NCBI GenBank assembly: GCA_017939155.1
Contig: JAGAZZ010000014.1
Location: 1-62,838, forward strand
Direction: 5' to 3'
Length of the DNA: 62,838 nucleotides
Origin: Alphaproteobacteria bacterium
Lineage (GTDB): Bacteria; Pseudomonadota; Alphaproteobacteria; RF32; CAG-239
The translations under genes and the position numbers were made by a program. Each line of letters begins with the position of its first letter. Position 1 is the first letter of the stretch. Shown here one piece after another: positions 49,733-58,652 of this stretch. A model generated the notes under the pieces. The model saw only the letters and a list, made by a program, of their open reading frames with translations, searched no databases and was not told where the DNA came from.

Positions 49733-51934
49733 ATGCCAAAAACAAATAAAAATTTTGCGCTTGAAGTGATTAAAGAGATACACAATGATTTGAATACGCA
49801 AAATAGCGCAGAAAAACTGAGCTTGGTAATAAAAATTATTGCCCAAAAAGCCGGCGCTTTTTCATCTGACATCTTCATCAAAGCTGATGACGTGACACTC
49901 GAACATATTGTCGGAACAGAGGAAAAAACACTTCCTGCCGTGCGTATTAAAGAAGGTGTGGTTGGTAAATCCGGAGCGGATAACCGCACATCATTTGTAA
50001 AAACCAAGGAATATTTTAAAATAGCCACGCCGCTCAAGCGATGGAATAAACCGATTGGCGTCTTGCTTGCAACCTATAAAAATCCTCATGAATATGATGA
50101 AACCGAAGCGGAAGCATTTGAAACAATTTGTATGTTCTTAAGTGAACTCATTTCCTCGGAAGAAATGTCCGCTTATATCAAAAAGCTTATCAAAAGCCGC
50201 GGTATTGTTGCCAAAGACCGCCTGAAAGGTACAATAATAAATTCGGGCTTCGGGGTGGGAAACGTTGTGGTGCACCATAGGCGCAAAGCTGTTACCGAGG
50301 TCTTTGCCAAAGATAAAGACACTGAGCTGAAAAAGCTTGAAGACGCTCGGGAAAAGATGAACTCAGACCTTGAAGCAAAGCTAAATCGTGAGGATATGCA
50401 AAGCGGCGAGCATATTGAGATTCTTGACGCTTATCGGATGATTGCCAATGACAAGGGCTGGTATAACCGGATAACTAATCATATTAATTCAGGTCTGACG
50501 GCTGAAGCGGCAGTTGAACAAGCTTATTCTGAAATGTGGACAAGGCTTTCCGGAGCAACGGATAGTTACTTAAAAGAGCGCTTGCATGACTTGCGGGATA
50601 TTGCTGACCGTCTGCGTTTATATTTAAGCGGGGAAGATTGCAACGCTGAAAAAGGTGATTTTAGTGATATTGTAATCGTAGCTTCTTCAATGGGACCGGC
50701 GGATTTAATGGATTATGATTATAAGAAAATCCGCGCGCTGATTATTGAGGAATGTACGCCGACAATGCACGTCGCCATTGTTGCCAAAGCCTTAAATGTA
50801 CCGGTTATTTCCGGCATAGAGGGGCTTTTTAAGGATATAAAAGACGGTGTCTATATGGCCGTAGATGGTGCTCAAGGTGCCGTATATATCAATCCGTCAA
50901 AAGAAATCGTTAGGAAAATTTCCGCAAAAATTGAAGAAAAAAAACAAGAGCTGGAACAAATCCAAAAGCTGAAAAACTTAAAAAGCAAAACCAAAGACAA
51001 TGAACGCGTTAACCTATATATCAATATCGGTATGGACTTTGATTTTGATTATATTAAAAGCACAAATTGCGATGGTGTCGGGCTTTATAGAACGGAAATT
51101 CCTTTTATGTCAGCCGAAAAAATGCCTGATATTGAAAAACAGGTAGCTTGCTATAAAAAATTATTTGACGCGGCAGATGGCAAAAGGGTTGTCTTTAGAA
51201 GTCTTGATGTCGGTTCTGATAAGCTTTTGCCCTACTGGAACAGTATTGAAGAAGAGAACCCCGCCATTGGTTGGCGTTCGATTCGCATAACGCTGGATAG
51301 ACGGGCTATTTTGCGCAAGCAAATGCGCGCTTTTATCAGAGCTGCGGCAGGAAAAGAACTCAACGTGATGTTCCCGATGATTTCAAACTTAGATGAATTT
51401 CTGGAAGCAAAAGAAACATTTATGTTTGCCTATGAGCGGGAAGAGCGCGAAGGCGGACAAATGCCTGAAAAAGTCCGTTTGGGAATGATGATAGAAGTTC
51501 CTTCGGTTGTTTTTCAATTGCGTGAAATCTTAAAATATTGTGATTTCATTTCTGTCGGCACTAATGATTTATACCAGTTTTTCTTTGCTTGCGACCGCGG
51601 AAATCCGCGCTTAAATGGTCGCTATGATGTGTTGTCCGCACCATTTTTGAATTTAATGAAAAAAATCATTAAAGAAGCAAACGCGGCAAATGTGCAATGT
51701 TCTGTTTGCGGAGAAATGGCCAGCCATCCGCTTGACGCCATGGCTTTAATCGGCTTAGGTTTCCGCAACTTATCGGTTTCAAGTGCTTCGTATGGCAAGG
51801 TTAAAGCAATGATAAGGTCATTATCGGCCAAAGGGGTAGAAGATTATCTGAATAATATTCTTTCCTCCTCACGTCGAACGCTTCGCCCACAATTAAAATG
51901 CTATGCGGATGACCACGCTATTGAAATCTATTAA
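49733..51934 (+). CDS. ptsP: Phosphoenolpyruvate-protein phosphotransferase PtsP (EI-Ntr)
   Basis: EI-Ntr starts the nitrogen-linked phosphotransfer relay (PtsP to NPr to EIIA-Ntr). The 733-aa protein has an N-terminal GAF domain (about 1-150), which senses small nitrogen metabolites in homologues, then the EI domains: the phospho-His region near residue 345 and the PEP-binding TIM barrel with SVGTNDLYQFFFACDR. The loop before the catalytic His reads TPTMH where TPTSH-like sequences are usual. GGGGGAAGG precedes the ATG. Confidence 0.95.
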   Translation: MPKTNKNFALEVIKEIHNDLNTQNSAEKLSLVIKIIAQKAGAFSSDIFIKADDVTLEHIVGTEEKTLPAVRIKEGVVGKSGADNRTSFVKTKEYFKIATPLKRWNKPIGVLLATYKNPHEYDETEAEAFETICMFLSELISSEEMSAYIKKLIKSRGIVAKDRLKGTIINSGFGVGNVVVHHRRKAVTEVFAKDKDTELKKLEDAREKMNSDLEAKLNREDMQSGEHIEILDAYRMIANDKGWYNRITNHINSGLTAEAAVEQAYSEMWTRLSGATDSYLKERLHDLRDIADRLRLYLSGEDCNAEKGDFSDIVIVASSMGPADLMDYDYKKIRALIIEECTPTMHVAIVAKALNVPVISGIEGLFKDIKDGVYMAVDGAQGAVYINPSKEIVRKISAKIEEKKQELEQIQKLKNLKSKTKDNERVNLYINIGMDFDFDYIKSTNCDGVGLYRTEIPFMSAEKMPDIEKQVACYKKLFDAADGKRVVFRSLDVGSDKLLPYWNSIEEENPAIGWRSIRITLDRRAILRKQMRAFIRAAAGKELNVMFPMISNLDEFLEAKETFMFAYEREEREGGQMPEKVRLGMMIEVPSVVFQLREILKYCDFISVGTNDLYQFFFACDRGNPRLNGRYDVLSAPFLNLMKKIIKEANAANVQCSVCGEMASHPLDAMALIGLGFRNLSVSSASYGKVKAMIRSLSAKGVEDYLNNILSSSRRTLRPQLKCYADDHAIEIY

Positions 51935-51980
51935 AAAGTATGTTTTAATACCCACATAACCTTAAATAAAGGATAGAACC

Positions 51981-52859
51981 ATGAAAGAAACAGACACGCA
52001 GAATTTAGAAGAAATAGATATAGACGACATCGGCACAATCTTAAAAAGCAGTCGTTTAAAGAGTAAAAAAAGCCTTGAGGAAATCTCAAGCGAGCTCTGT
52101 ATCCGCAAAATCTATTTAACCGCATTGGAAGAAAGCAATTATGAAGTTTTGCCGCCCATTCCTTATGGCATAGGTTATGTCAGAACCTACGCACGCTATT
52201 TGGGGCTTAGTCCCGAACGGGCTGTTAAGCTTTATAAAACGGCGGCGTTAGCTGTTGAAGAGCAAAAAAATGGAGAGGAAGTTGTTGAAACACCGGAAGT
52301 CAATAAAAGTGGCAGTTGGCATATTTTAGTAGGTATCTTAGCCTTAGCTGCAATTTATGGCGGGTGGAGTTGGTATATGTCACAAACAGCTCCCAAAACA
52401 AATGAGGAAACTGTTATTGCCATCACAACTCCTGAAAATGAAACTATCGTTTCAGATGAAATAAATAGCGAAGAAAAAACAGCACTAAAGCAAGAAGACA
52501 CGGTGGTAGAAGAAAACAATGTTTTAACAGCCGGTGAAGAGATAACTCAAACAGTAGTTGATGTTGAAGCACCGGTAGAACAAAACATTGAACCGGTAGT
52601 TGAGGAAGCTCCTGTTGTTATACAAAATAATGTTGTGCTGGAGTTTACGGGGGAAACCTGGGTTGAATTAAAAGACAAAAATAAGGTTTATTTCCAGGGC
52701 GTTTTCCATAACGGCGATAAAAAAGAAATAGAGTATACTGATAATCTCTTTTTATCTGTCGGTCGTCCGGGGAATGTAAAAGTATTCATTAAAGGCGTTG
52801 AAAAGGATATTGTTGCTCCGCGGCGCAAAATGAATATTCCGCTCGATTCGCTTAATTAA
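51981..52859 (+). CDS. RodZ-like membrane protein with HTH and DUF4115 domains
   Basis: 292 aa: a cytoplasmic helix-turn-helix of Xre type (about 15-85, with YEVLPPIPYGIGYVRTYARYLGL), one membrane helix (about 110-130), a Glu/Val-rich periplasmic stretch, and a C-terminal DUF4115-type beta domain (ETWVELKDKNKVYFQG). This is the RodZ layout; RodZ links MreB to the cell-wall elongation machinery. It lies between ptsP and prfA on the + strand. Confidence 0.9.
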   Translation: MKETDTQNLEEIDIDDIGTILKSSRLKSKKSLEEISSELCIRKIYLTALEESNYEVLPPIPYGIGYVRTYARYLGLSPERAVKLYKTAALAVEEQKNGEEVVETPEVNKSGSWHILVGILALAAIYGGWSWYMSQTAPKTNEETVIAITTPENETIVSDEINSEEKTALKQEDTVVEENNVLTAGEEITQTVVDVEAPVEQNIEPVVEEAPVVIQNNVVLEFTGETWVELKDKNKVYFQGVFHNGDKKEIEYTDNLFLSVGRPGNVKVFIKGVEKDIVAPRRKMNIPLDSLN

Positions 52860-52928
52860 AATATTGTTGCATTTTCCAATAAAACTGATAGATAAAACAA
52901 CAAGTATGAAACAATAAGGATAAAAATA

Positions 52929-54002
52929 ATGAATTTTCAAGAAAAACTGGCTGGTGTCGTCAGTCGTTTTGAAGAAGTGCAAGCTTTACTTTCAACGCCC
53001 GATGTGTCAGCAGACGAGCTGGTTAAGTTAAATAAAGAAATCTCTGTTTTGGAGCCGGTGGTTGCGGCTATTCAAAATTATGAACGTCAGGAGCAAAGCT
53101 TTAATGACGCTAAAGAAATGATGCAAGACGCTTCTTTAGACAAAGAGATGAAAGAACTGGCCGAAGCCGAATACTATGACTTAAAAGAAAAGCTTCCCGC
53201 TCTTGAAAAAGAAATCAAAGTCTTGTTACTGCCCAAAGAAGAAGACGATGAGAAAAACGCTATCTTAGAAGTTCGTGCCGGGACAGGTGGCGATGAAGCC
53301 GCTCTGTTTGCCGCCGTGCTGTTTGAAATGTATCAAAGGTATTCTCAAAAACAGGGGTGGAAATTTGAAATTTTAGACGCTAATGAAAACGGTATTGGCG
53401 GTTATAAAGAAGCTTCGGCAAAAATCACCGGTAAAGATGTGTTTGCTAAATTAAAGTTTGAATCCGGCGCGCACCGAGTGCAGCGTGTGCCGGTTACCGA
53501 GTCGCAAGGGCGTGTGCATACTTCGGCGGCAACGGTTGCCGTTTTGCCGGAAATTGAAGAAGTTGATATGTATATCAATCCGGCAGATTTGAAAATTGAC
53601 GTTTATCGTGCTTCCGGTGCCGGTGGGCAACACGTTAACCGTACCGAGTCGGCTGTCCGCATTACCCATATACCCACCGGTATTGTCGTTCAATGTCAAG
53701 ATGACCGCTCTCAATTCAAAAATAAAGAAAAAGCGATGAACCACTTGCGCGCCAAGTTGTATGATACGCAAAAAGCCAACATAGACGCCACATATTCTGA
53801 AAAGCGCAAGCTCCAAGTCGGCAGTGGTGATAGAAGTGAGCGGATTCGCACTTATAATTATCCGCAAGGTCGTGTAACCGACCACCGGATTAACCTGACA
53901 CTCTACAAACTTGATGACGTCGTATCCGGCGAAGCACTGGATGAAATTATAGACGCGTTGATAACTGAAGACCAAGCTGAGCGCTTGTCAGAGATTGATT
54001 AA
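52929..54002 (+). CDS. prfA: Peptide chain release factor 1
   Basis: RF1 ends translation at UAA and UAG. The 357-aa protein has the catalytic GGQ loop ([15 protein letters not shown] near residue 232) and the standard length. The stop is followed by a strong terminator, so the common downstream prmC is not present here; the GGQ methylase gene must lie elsewhere. Confidence 0.98.
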   Translation: MNFQEKLAGVVSRFEEVQALLSTPDVSADELVKLNKEISVLEPVVAAIQNYERQEQSFNDAKEMMQDASLDKEMKELAEAEYYDLKEKLPALEKEIKVLLLPKEEDDEKNAILEVRAGTGGDEAALFAAVLFEMYQRYSQKQGWKFEILDANENGIGGYKEASAKITGKDVFAKLKFESGAHRVQRVPVTESQGRVHTSAATVAVLPEIEEVDMYINPADLKIDVYRASGAGGQHVNRTESAVRITHIPTGIVVQCQDDRSQFKNKEKAMNHLRAKLYDTQKANIDATYSEKRKLQVGSGDRSERIRTYNYPQGRVTDHRINLTLYKLDDVVSGEALDEIIDALITEDQAERLSEID

Positions 54003-54005
54003 AAC

Positions 54006-54037
54006 AAAAACCTCATACTCTAAAGTATGAGGTTTTT
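54006..54037. terminator. Intrinsic terminator after prfA
   Basis: A 14-bp perfect stem, AAAAACCTCATACT with AGTATGAGGTTTTT, loop CTAA, followed by a T-run. Serves prfA and probably the convergent small membrane gene. Confidence 0.92.
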
Positions 54038-54046
54038 TGTTAAAAG

Positions 54047-54439
54047 TTAAAGCAGATGTCGTTTTTTCATTTCTTCTTGAACCAAAGCAAGCCTTTTATG
54101 CCAGCGATTGCTGTGCTCAAATGCCCTGCAAAGTACGGACAGATTGTCGCAATGAAAAACAAGGTCATCGTCTGACATCTTTTTAATCAGCTCTCGGTCT
54201 TGATATGCCTGCCAAGACTCGTTAAGTTCTTGTTCTTTCCAAAGAGAAGGTCTTGCTACCAGCTCCTGAACAAGGTGGTCAAAAAAATCCAAAAGCTCTT
54301 TGTCGGTCATTTTTCTAATTCGCTCAGAAAGCGTGTTATAACGAAATAACATCCATCTGGACAAGCCATAAAGCCCGATAAGCGTAAAGAGAATAAGACC
54401 ATACCACATCCCTACGGTTGAAATAAATAATGTAATCAT
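54047..54439 (-). CDS. Small membrane-anchored protein of unknown function
   Basis: 130 aa with one N-terminal membrane helix (about 5-28) and a cytoplasmic helical part rich in Trp, His and Arg (LFRYNTLSERIRKMTDKELLDF). No family recognised. It stands alone on the minus strand between prfA and the structured region before the pilin-like gene. Confidence 0.75.
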   Translation of the reverse strand: MITLFISTVGMWYGLILFTLIGLYGLSRWMLFRYNTLSERIRKMTDKELLDFFDHLVQELVARPSLWKEQELNESWQAYQDRELIKKMSDDDLVFHCDNLSVLCRAFEHSNRWHKRLALVQEEMKKRHLL

Positions 54440-54598
54440 AATATAAAAAATTATAAAGTTATACGAGAATAACTAGACCGAATTTATTTAAAAAGCAAGC
54501 TTTTAAAACTAAATTCAGCCCAAGCTGTAACCACCACATAAATCCTCTTGACTAATCATAAAAATCAAATATCCTGACAACAGTATATTTGAAAACAA

Positions 54599-54747
54599 AT
54601 ATGCAAGAGCTGGAGACGGCTCGGAGTCTTAGAAAACTCTTCACAGTTAGCGGTGTTGGATATAGCGCCGTTATGTTGTTATCTGTAAAATACAGAAACA
54701 ATAGATATATCCCCGACTATGAAATGGTCGGGGAGGTTCTTGCGTAT
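54599..54747 (+). ncRNA. Candidate structured RNA before the pilin-like gene
   Basis: ATATGCAAG (54599-54607) can pair with CTTGCGTAT (54739-54747; one G-U) and encloses several hairpins, notably an 8-bp stem 54648-54655/54666-54673, TCTGT/ACAGA at 54682-54696, and CCCCGAC/GTCGGGG at 54711-54733. An intrinsic terminator follows at 54815. A 72-codon frame (TTG 54589 or ATG 54601 to 54807) runs through the same bases without a ribosome site and resembles no known family, so I prefer an RNA or leader, but a small gene is not excluded. Rest of the 423-base gap: nothing else seen. Confidence 0.4.
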
Positions 54748-54814
54748 GTTCAGAAGCTCTCAGGCTTTAAAGGCGGAACGGTCATTTCTAACTGTATGAT
54801 TTTCTAACTCTCCG

Positions 54815-54838
54815 ATCGCCTCTTTTAGGCGATTTTTT
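54815..54838 (+). terminator. Intrinsic terminator or attenuator 25 bases before the pilin-like gene
   Basis: ATCGCCT/AGGCGAT, a perfect 7-bp stem with a CTTTT loop, followed by five T. No promoter is apparent between it and the pilin-like start, so read-through may decide expression of that gene. Confidence 0.75.
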
Positions 54839-54862
54839 GTAACTTAAAGGAGAATAGAAAAT

Positions 54863-55501
54863 ATGGGCTTAAAACAATCAAATCAAACCGGTCGTTCAAT
54901 GATAGAGATGTTAGGCGTACTGGCAATCGTTGGAATATTATCTGTCGGAGGAATTAGTGCGTACCAAAAAGCAATGACTAAATATAAAGTCAATAAATGG
55001 ACAGAAGATGTTGCTTTAATGGTTCAGAATTTTAGGTTTTATTCTAAAGATTGGATAAAAATAGCAAAAATAGCAGGAACGTATACTTCAGTTACAAAAT
55101 ATTTTTATGATGCAAATTTAGTTCCATCAAACTGGTTTTTAGGGGATAATGATAAGAGGTTGTATAATAATTTTGGCTCAGTAATTAGCTTTAGCTCGTA
55201 TATAAATTCAATATACTTTTCAGTCATTCTTAAAACAGGTAGTCTTGGTGTAGAAGAACAATGCCGTAATTTTTTTACACAAATTATTCTTCCGCAATCT
55301 GAAGCTATACATTGGGTTCACCGATATAACAGCGATGCGCAGGCAAGCAACAGAAAAAATGAGGAGAAATATTATGGAATTAATTATTGCACAAAAACAA
55401 CAAAATGTCTGGGAGATTTTGGATTCGAGGATATAATCGACGCTTGTAAAGACGCCCCCGATGATGGTGAGTTGCTTATAATGTCCGTATATCTCAAATA
55501 A
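54863..55501 (+). CDS. Type IV pilin-like protein
   Basis: 212 aa with a prepilin-type start: a short basic leader ending in Gly10, then RSMIEMLGVLAIVGILSVGG, a hydrophobic helix with Glu at position +5 as prepilin peptidase substrates have. The processed N-terminus would be Arg rather than Phe or Met. The globular part has four Cys in the C-terminal half (NYC and KC spaced six apart), probably disulfide-bonded. No pilus assembly gene is nearby. GGAG lies 10 bases before the ATG. Likely a minor pilin or pseudopilin; partners unknown. Confidence 0.85.
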   Translation: MGLKQSNQTGRSMIEMLGVLAIVGILSVGGISAYQKAMTKYKVNKWTEDVALMVQNFRFYSKDWIKIAKIAGTYTSVTKYFYDANLVPSNWFLGDNDKRLYNNFGSVISFSSYINSIYFSVILKTGSLGVEEQCRNFFTQIILPQSEAIHWVHRYNSDAQASNRKNEEKYYGINYCTKTTKCLGDFGFEDIIDACKDAPDDGELLIMSVYLK

Positions 55502-55530
55502 TCCCCACAAACTTTGTAACAAAATGTAAC

Positions 55531-55552
55531 ATCTTTTTAGAAGATTTTTTTC
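55531..55552 (+). terminator. Weak terminator after the pilin-like gene
   Basis: ATCTT/AAGAT stem with a TTTAG loop followed by seven T, 30 bases after the stop. Short stem, so low confidence. Confidence 0.4.
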
Positions 55553-55602
55553 AAAAAAGGTGTTATGTATACCCCAAAATGACAAATTTAAAGGGGTTTA
55601 GA

Positions 55603-56631
55603 ATGTCAAATTTAATTAAAGTAGCCGTCATTGGCGCCGGTATGATGGGAAAAAACCATTTAAAAACATATAAATCTTTGCCGGGCGTAGAGCTTGTCGG
55701 CGTATATGATGTATTTGCCGAAAGTGCGAAGAAAGCTGCTGAAATGTTTAATATCAAAGCTTTTTCTTCATTAGAAGAGGTGGCTCATAATGTTGACGCT
55801 GTCAGCGTTGTAACCACATCTGTTGCACACTGTGAAGTTGGTGAGTTCTTCTTAAACAAAGGTATTCATTGTATGATAGAAAAACCTTTGGCAACAACTG
55901 AGGAAGAATGCCAACGCTTAATCAGCGCCGCTAAAGAACACAATGTAACTTTGCTCGTCGGGCATATTGAACGCTTTAATCCGGCAGTAGAGCAAATGGG
56001 CAAAATCTTGTCTGACACGTCAAAAATCCGTTCTTTAACCGCACAACGTATGTCTGCCGCAAGTGGTCGTATTACAGATGTTGATGTGGCAATGGATTTA
56101 ATGATTCACGATGTTGAGGTCATTCAATCTTTAGTAAAATCTCCGGTTATCAACGTGCAGGCAAGTGCCGTCAAAACAGCCGGTGGCAATGAAAGCGGCA
56201 AAAACTACATTACCGCATTATTAGAGTTTGAAAACGGCGCAACAGCCAACATCACCGCCAGCCGTATTACACAAGCCCGAGTCCGCACATTAGCTGTGAC
56301 AACAGACACAAACTATATTGATATGGACTTTATTAACCAAAGTATCAATGTTCACTCTCAAGGTCGTATGCCCTACGTTAACCAGGAGGAAATTCCCGAG
56401 TGGATGAATTATGGCTTAAAAGGAAGTGTTGAGCAATTGTTTATTCCGACAAACCAACCTTTACAAGCCGAATTATCACACTTTATCAGTTGTGTCAAAG
56501 GTGAGGCAACGCCGCGTATTACCGGTGAAAATGCCTTAAACGCTTTGCGTGTAATTTGGCGTATTCAAGATGCTCTTGGTTTTGAACGCACAATTTCTAA
56601 ACCGGCTGATTTGAATTTAGTTGCGGCTTAA
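55603..56631 (+). CDS. Gfo/Idh/MocA-family oxidoreductase
   Basis: 342 aa, start at ATG 55603 after AAGGGG. N-terminal Rossmann fold with VAVIGAGMMGKNH, then the family EKPLATT motif that positions the cofactor, then the C-terminal alpha/beta substrate domain. The GHIERFNPAV segment resembles GnnA/WbpB-type nucleotide-sugar dehydrogenases that make 3-amino sugars, so UDP-GlcNAc 3-oxidation is a possibility, not a conclusion. truA starts 8 bases after its stop. Confidence 0.88.
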   Translation: MSNLIKVAVIGAGMMGKNHLKTYKSLPGVELVGVYDVFAESAKKAAEMFNIKAFSSLEEVAHNVDAVSVVTTSVAHCEVGEFFLNKGIHCMIEKPLATTEEECQRLISAAKEHNVTLLVGHIERFNPAVEQMGKILSDTSKIRSLTAQRMSAASGRITDVDVAMDLMIHDVEVIQSLVKSPVINVQASAVKTAGGNESGKNYITALLEFENGATANITASRITQARVRTLAVTTDTNYIDMDFINQSINVHSQGRMPYVNQEEIPEWMNYGLKGSVEQLFIPTNQPLQAELSHFISCVKGEATPRITGENALNALRVIWRIQDALGFERTISKPADLNLVAA

Positions 56632-56639
56632 TCAAATAT

Positions 56640-57380
56640 ATGCGCTATAAAATAACCATAGAATATGATGGCACTAACCTCTTCGGTTGGCAAAAGCAAA
56701 ACGAAGGGGTTAGTGTTCAATATTATCTGGAAGAAGCCATAAAAGGTTTTTCTCATCAAACAGTAGATGTTTTCGGAGCAGGGCGGACGGATGCCGGCGT
56801 TCACGCTTTAGGGCAGGTGGCCCATTTTGACTTAGAAACATCAATGGATTTGTTTCATATCCGCGAAGCTTTCAATGCACGTTTACGGATTCTTGAAGCT
56901 CCCGTTTCCGTGATAGATGTAGAAGAAACTTCACCGGACTTTCATGCCCGATTCTCTGCCACCGGCAGGGGATATATTTATCGTATCCTAAACCGCCGCG
57001 CCCCGACGGTTTTGTTGCAAAACCGCGTATGGACGGTGGGCTATCCCCTAGATGTCGAAAAAATGCGCGAAGGCGCAAAATATCTTTTGGGGCATCATGA
57101 TTTCACCTCATTCAGAGGGGCAGGTTGTCAGGCGTTATCACCGCTAAAAACGCTGGATAAACTTGATATTGTCACCAACGGAGATGAAATAGATTTTATT
57201 GTTGAAGCCCGTTCATTTTTATATCATCAGGTGCGCAATATGGTGGGAACGCTGAAATCAGTCGGCGACGGCAAATTTGCTCCTGAAGACGTTAAAACGA
57301 TTCTTGAGGCAAAAAACAGAGCAGTCGCTGGCGCAACGGCACCTGCTTGCGGATTATACTTAAGCAAAGTGATGTATTAG
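56640..57380 (+). CDS. truA: tRNA pseudouridine(38-40) synthase
   Basis: TruA isomerises uridines 38-40 in the tRNA anticodon arm. The 246-aa protein has the N-terminal IEYDGTNLFGWQ motif, the catalytic Asp in GAGRTDAGVHA, and the FLYHQVRNMVGTL C-terminal signature. It follows the oxidoreductase closely and converges on yraN with no gap. Confidence 0.97.
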   Translation: MRYKITIEYDGTNLFGWQKQNEGVSVQYYLEEAIKGFSHQTVDVFGAGRTDAGVHALGQVAHFDLETSMDLFHIREAFNARLRILEAPVSVIDVEETSPDFHARFSATGRGYIYRILNRRAPTVLLQNRVWTVGYPLDVEKMREGAKYLLGHHDFTSFRGAGCQALSPLKTLDKLDIVTNGDEIDFIVEARSFLYHQVRNMVGTLKSVGDGKFAPEDVKTILEAKNRAVAGATAPACGLYLSKVMY

Positions 57381-57788
57381 TCAGCGAACAGTGTCGTTAT
57401 AAAGTGCGTTTTCGATTCTCTTGATAAAAAACGGCAGTTTAACAAAAAAGACATCATATTGGGTTTTGTACATTCCATACTGTTTATGGTGTTTGATAAA
57501 ATACTCTCCGCCGTAAATGATTCGTTGTTGCTGTTTGTAGCTGAGCGCTTTTAAAAAATCTTCATCTTTTCGGCGTTTTTTTACTTCGCAAAAAACAAGG
57601 CGCTTTCCTTTTAACGCTACAAAATCAAGTTCACCGTAAGGTGTTTTTTTACCGCTTCCGCAATGGTAATTTTTGGCGATAATGCGGTATCCGTGCAAAC
57701 GCATATACACCCGACATAAAAACTCGGCTACTTTTCCCGAATTATAAGGGCTTATTTTTAAATTCCAAAGCTTTGGCATAAACGTCAT
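57381..57788 (-). CDS. yraN: UPF0102/YraN family protein
   Basis: YraN proteins have a Holliday-junction-resolvase-like nuclease fold, function unproven. The 135-aa protein keeps the family core: KVAEFLCRVYMRLHGYRI, GELDFVA and LVFCEVKKR, giving the E/D-x-E-x-K type metal site. Its start overlaps the end of rsmI by ~47 bases, a common arrangement; an ATG three codons in is equally possible. Confidence 0.92.
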   Translation of the reverse strand: MTFMPKLWNLKISPYNSGKVAEFLCRVYMRLHGYRIIAKNYHCGSGKKTPYGELDFVALKGKRLVFCEVKKRRKDEDFLKALSYKQQQRIIYGGEYFIKHHKQYGMYKTQYDVFFVKLPFFIKRIENALYNDTVR

Positions 57789-58581
57789 TTCTCTTTAAAT
57801 GATAAGTTTCGCAAATTTTTTTGACCGCTTCTTTAACCGTGCTTTTCTTTAATTCTTCTTTCAAAAGCGCTTCCCACTCAAAAGCTTGCGGTTCTGTTTG
57901 CGTAGGTGGCGCGATAATAAGCACAATTTCCCCCTTAATTGTCCTTTCTTTAAGCTCTTTCAATAACTCTCCGGCAAAGCCTGAAAGGCACTCTTCGTAA
58001 AGTTTGCTGATTTCCCTGACGACGGCAACCTCGCGCTGCGGCATAATGTCATTAATCACTTTAAGGGATTTTTCCAGCCTTAAAGCGGTTTCATACAAAA
58101 CCAATGTCGTATTGATATTTTGAAGTTCTGTAAATAAATCAAATCTGGCTTTGTCTTTGTTAGGGATAAACCCCGCGAACATAAAGCGATTTGTTGGAAG
58201 TCCTGAAAGCTGTAAGGCGGAAATAACGGCGCACGCCCCCGGAACAGTTGTTATATAAACATCTTCTTTTCGGCATGCTCTGACCAGTTTATACCCTGGG
58301 TCGGAAATAAGCGGTGAGCCGGCGTCACTGACCAGAGCAACGCTATTGCCTTCTTTAATCAGCTCAATGATGTCGTTAAGCCTTTCTTGCTCCAAATGGT
58401 CTTCATAAGCAACAAAAGGTCGGTTTAAAGAAAGCCCCAAAAGCGAAAATAATTTTTTCGTAACACGGGTATCTTCCGCGGCAATAACATCAGCCTGAGT
58501 TAAAATCTCTTTTGCTCTTTCTGATAAATCTTTCAAATTGCCGATAGGTGTGGCAACAATGTATAAACCTGACTTTAACAT
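57742..58581 (-). CDS. rsmI: 16S rRNA (cytidine-1402-2'-O)-methyltransferase
   Basis: RsmI methylates C1402 in the ribosomal decoding centre. The 279-aa protein shows the tetrapyrrole-methylase-type fold signatures: YIVATPIGNLKDLS, AEDTRVTKKL, VSDAGSPLISDPGYKL and the PGACAVISALQLSG segment. It is divergent from the LpoA-like gene and overlaps yraN, the same neighbourhood as in E. coli (rsmI, lpoA, yraN). Confidence 0.97.
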   Translation of the reverse strand: MLKSGLYIVATPIGNLKDLSERAKEILTQADVIAAEDTRVTKKLFSLLGLSLNRPFVAYEDHLEQERLNDIIELIKEGNSVALVSDAGSPLISDPGYKLVRACRKEDVYITTVPGACAVISALQLSGLPTNRFMFAGFIPNKDKARFDLFTELQNINTTLVLYETALRLEKSLKVINDIMPQREVAVVREISKLYEECLSGFAGELLKELKERTIKGEIVLIIAPPTQTEPQAFEWEALLKEELKKSTVKEAVKKICETYHLKRNDVYAKALEFKNKPL

Positions 58582-58652
58582 TTTATTAACTCTTTACAAA
58601 AAAGGTTTTTTGTTTTATAAAACACCATAATTGTTTAATATTTTAGGAATAA

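Noticed and set aside
53451-53975. A 174-codon frame antisense to prfA
   Set aside because: prfA is certain on the + strand; the antisense frame shows no domain or start signal.
54440-54862. tRNA gene or known riboswitch
   Set aside because: No T-loop motif, no cloverleaf ends, and none of the TPP, FMN, glycine or c-di-GMP core motifs is seen.
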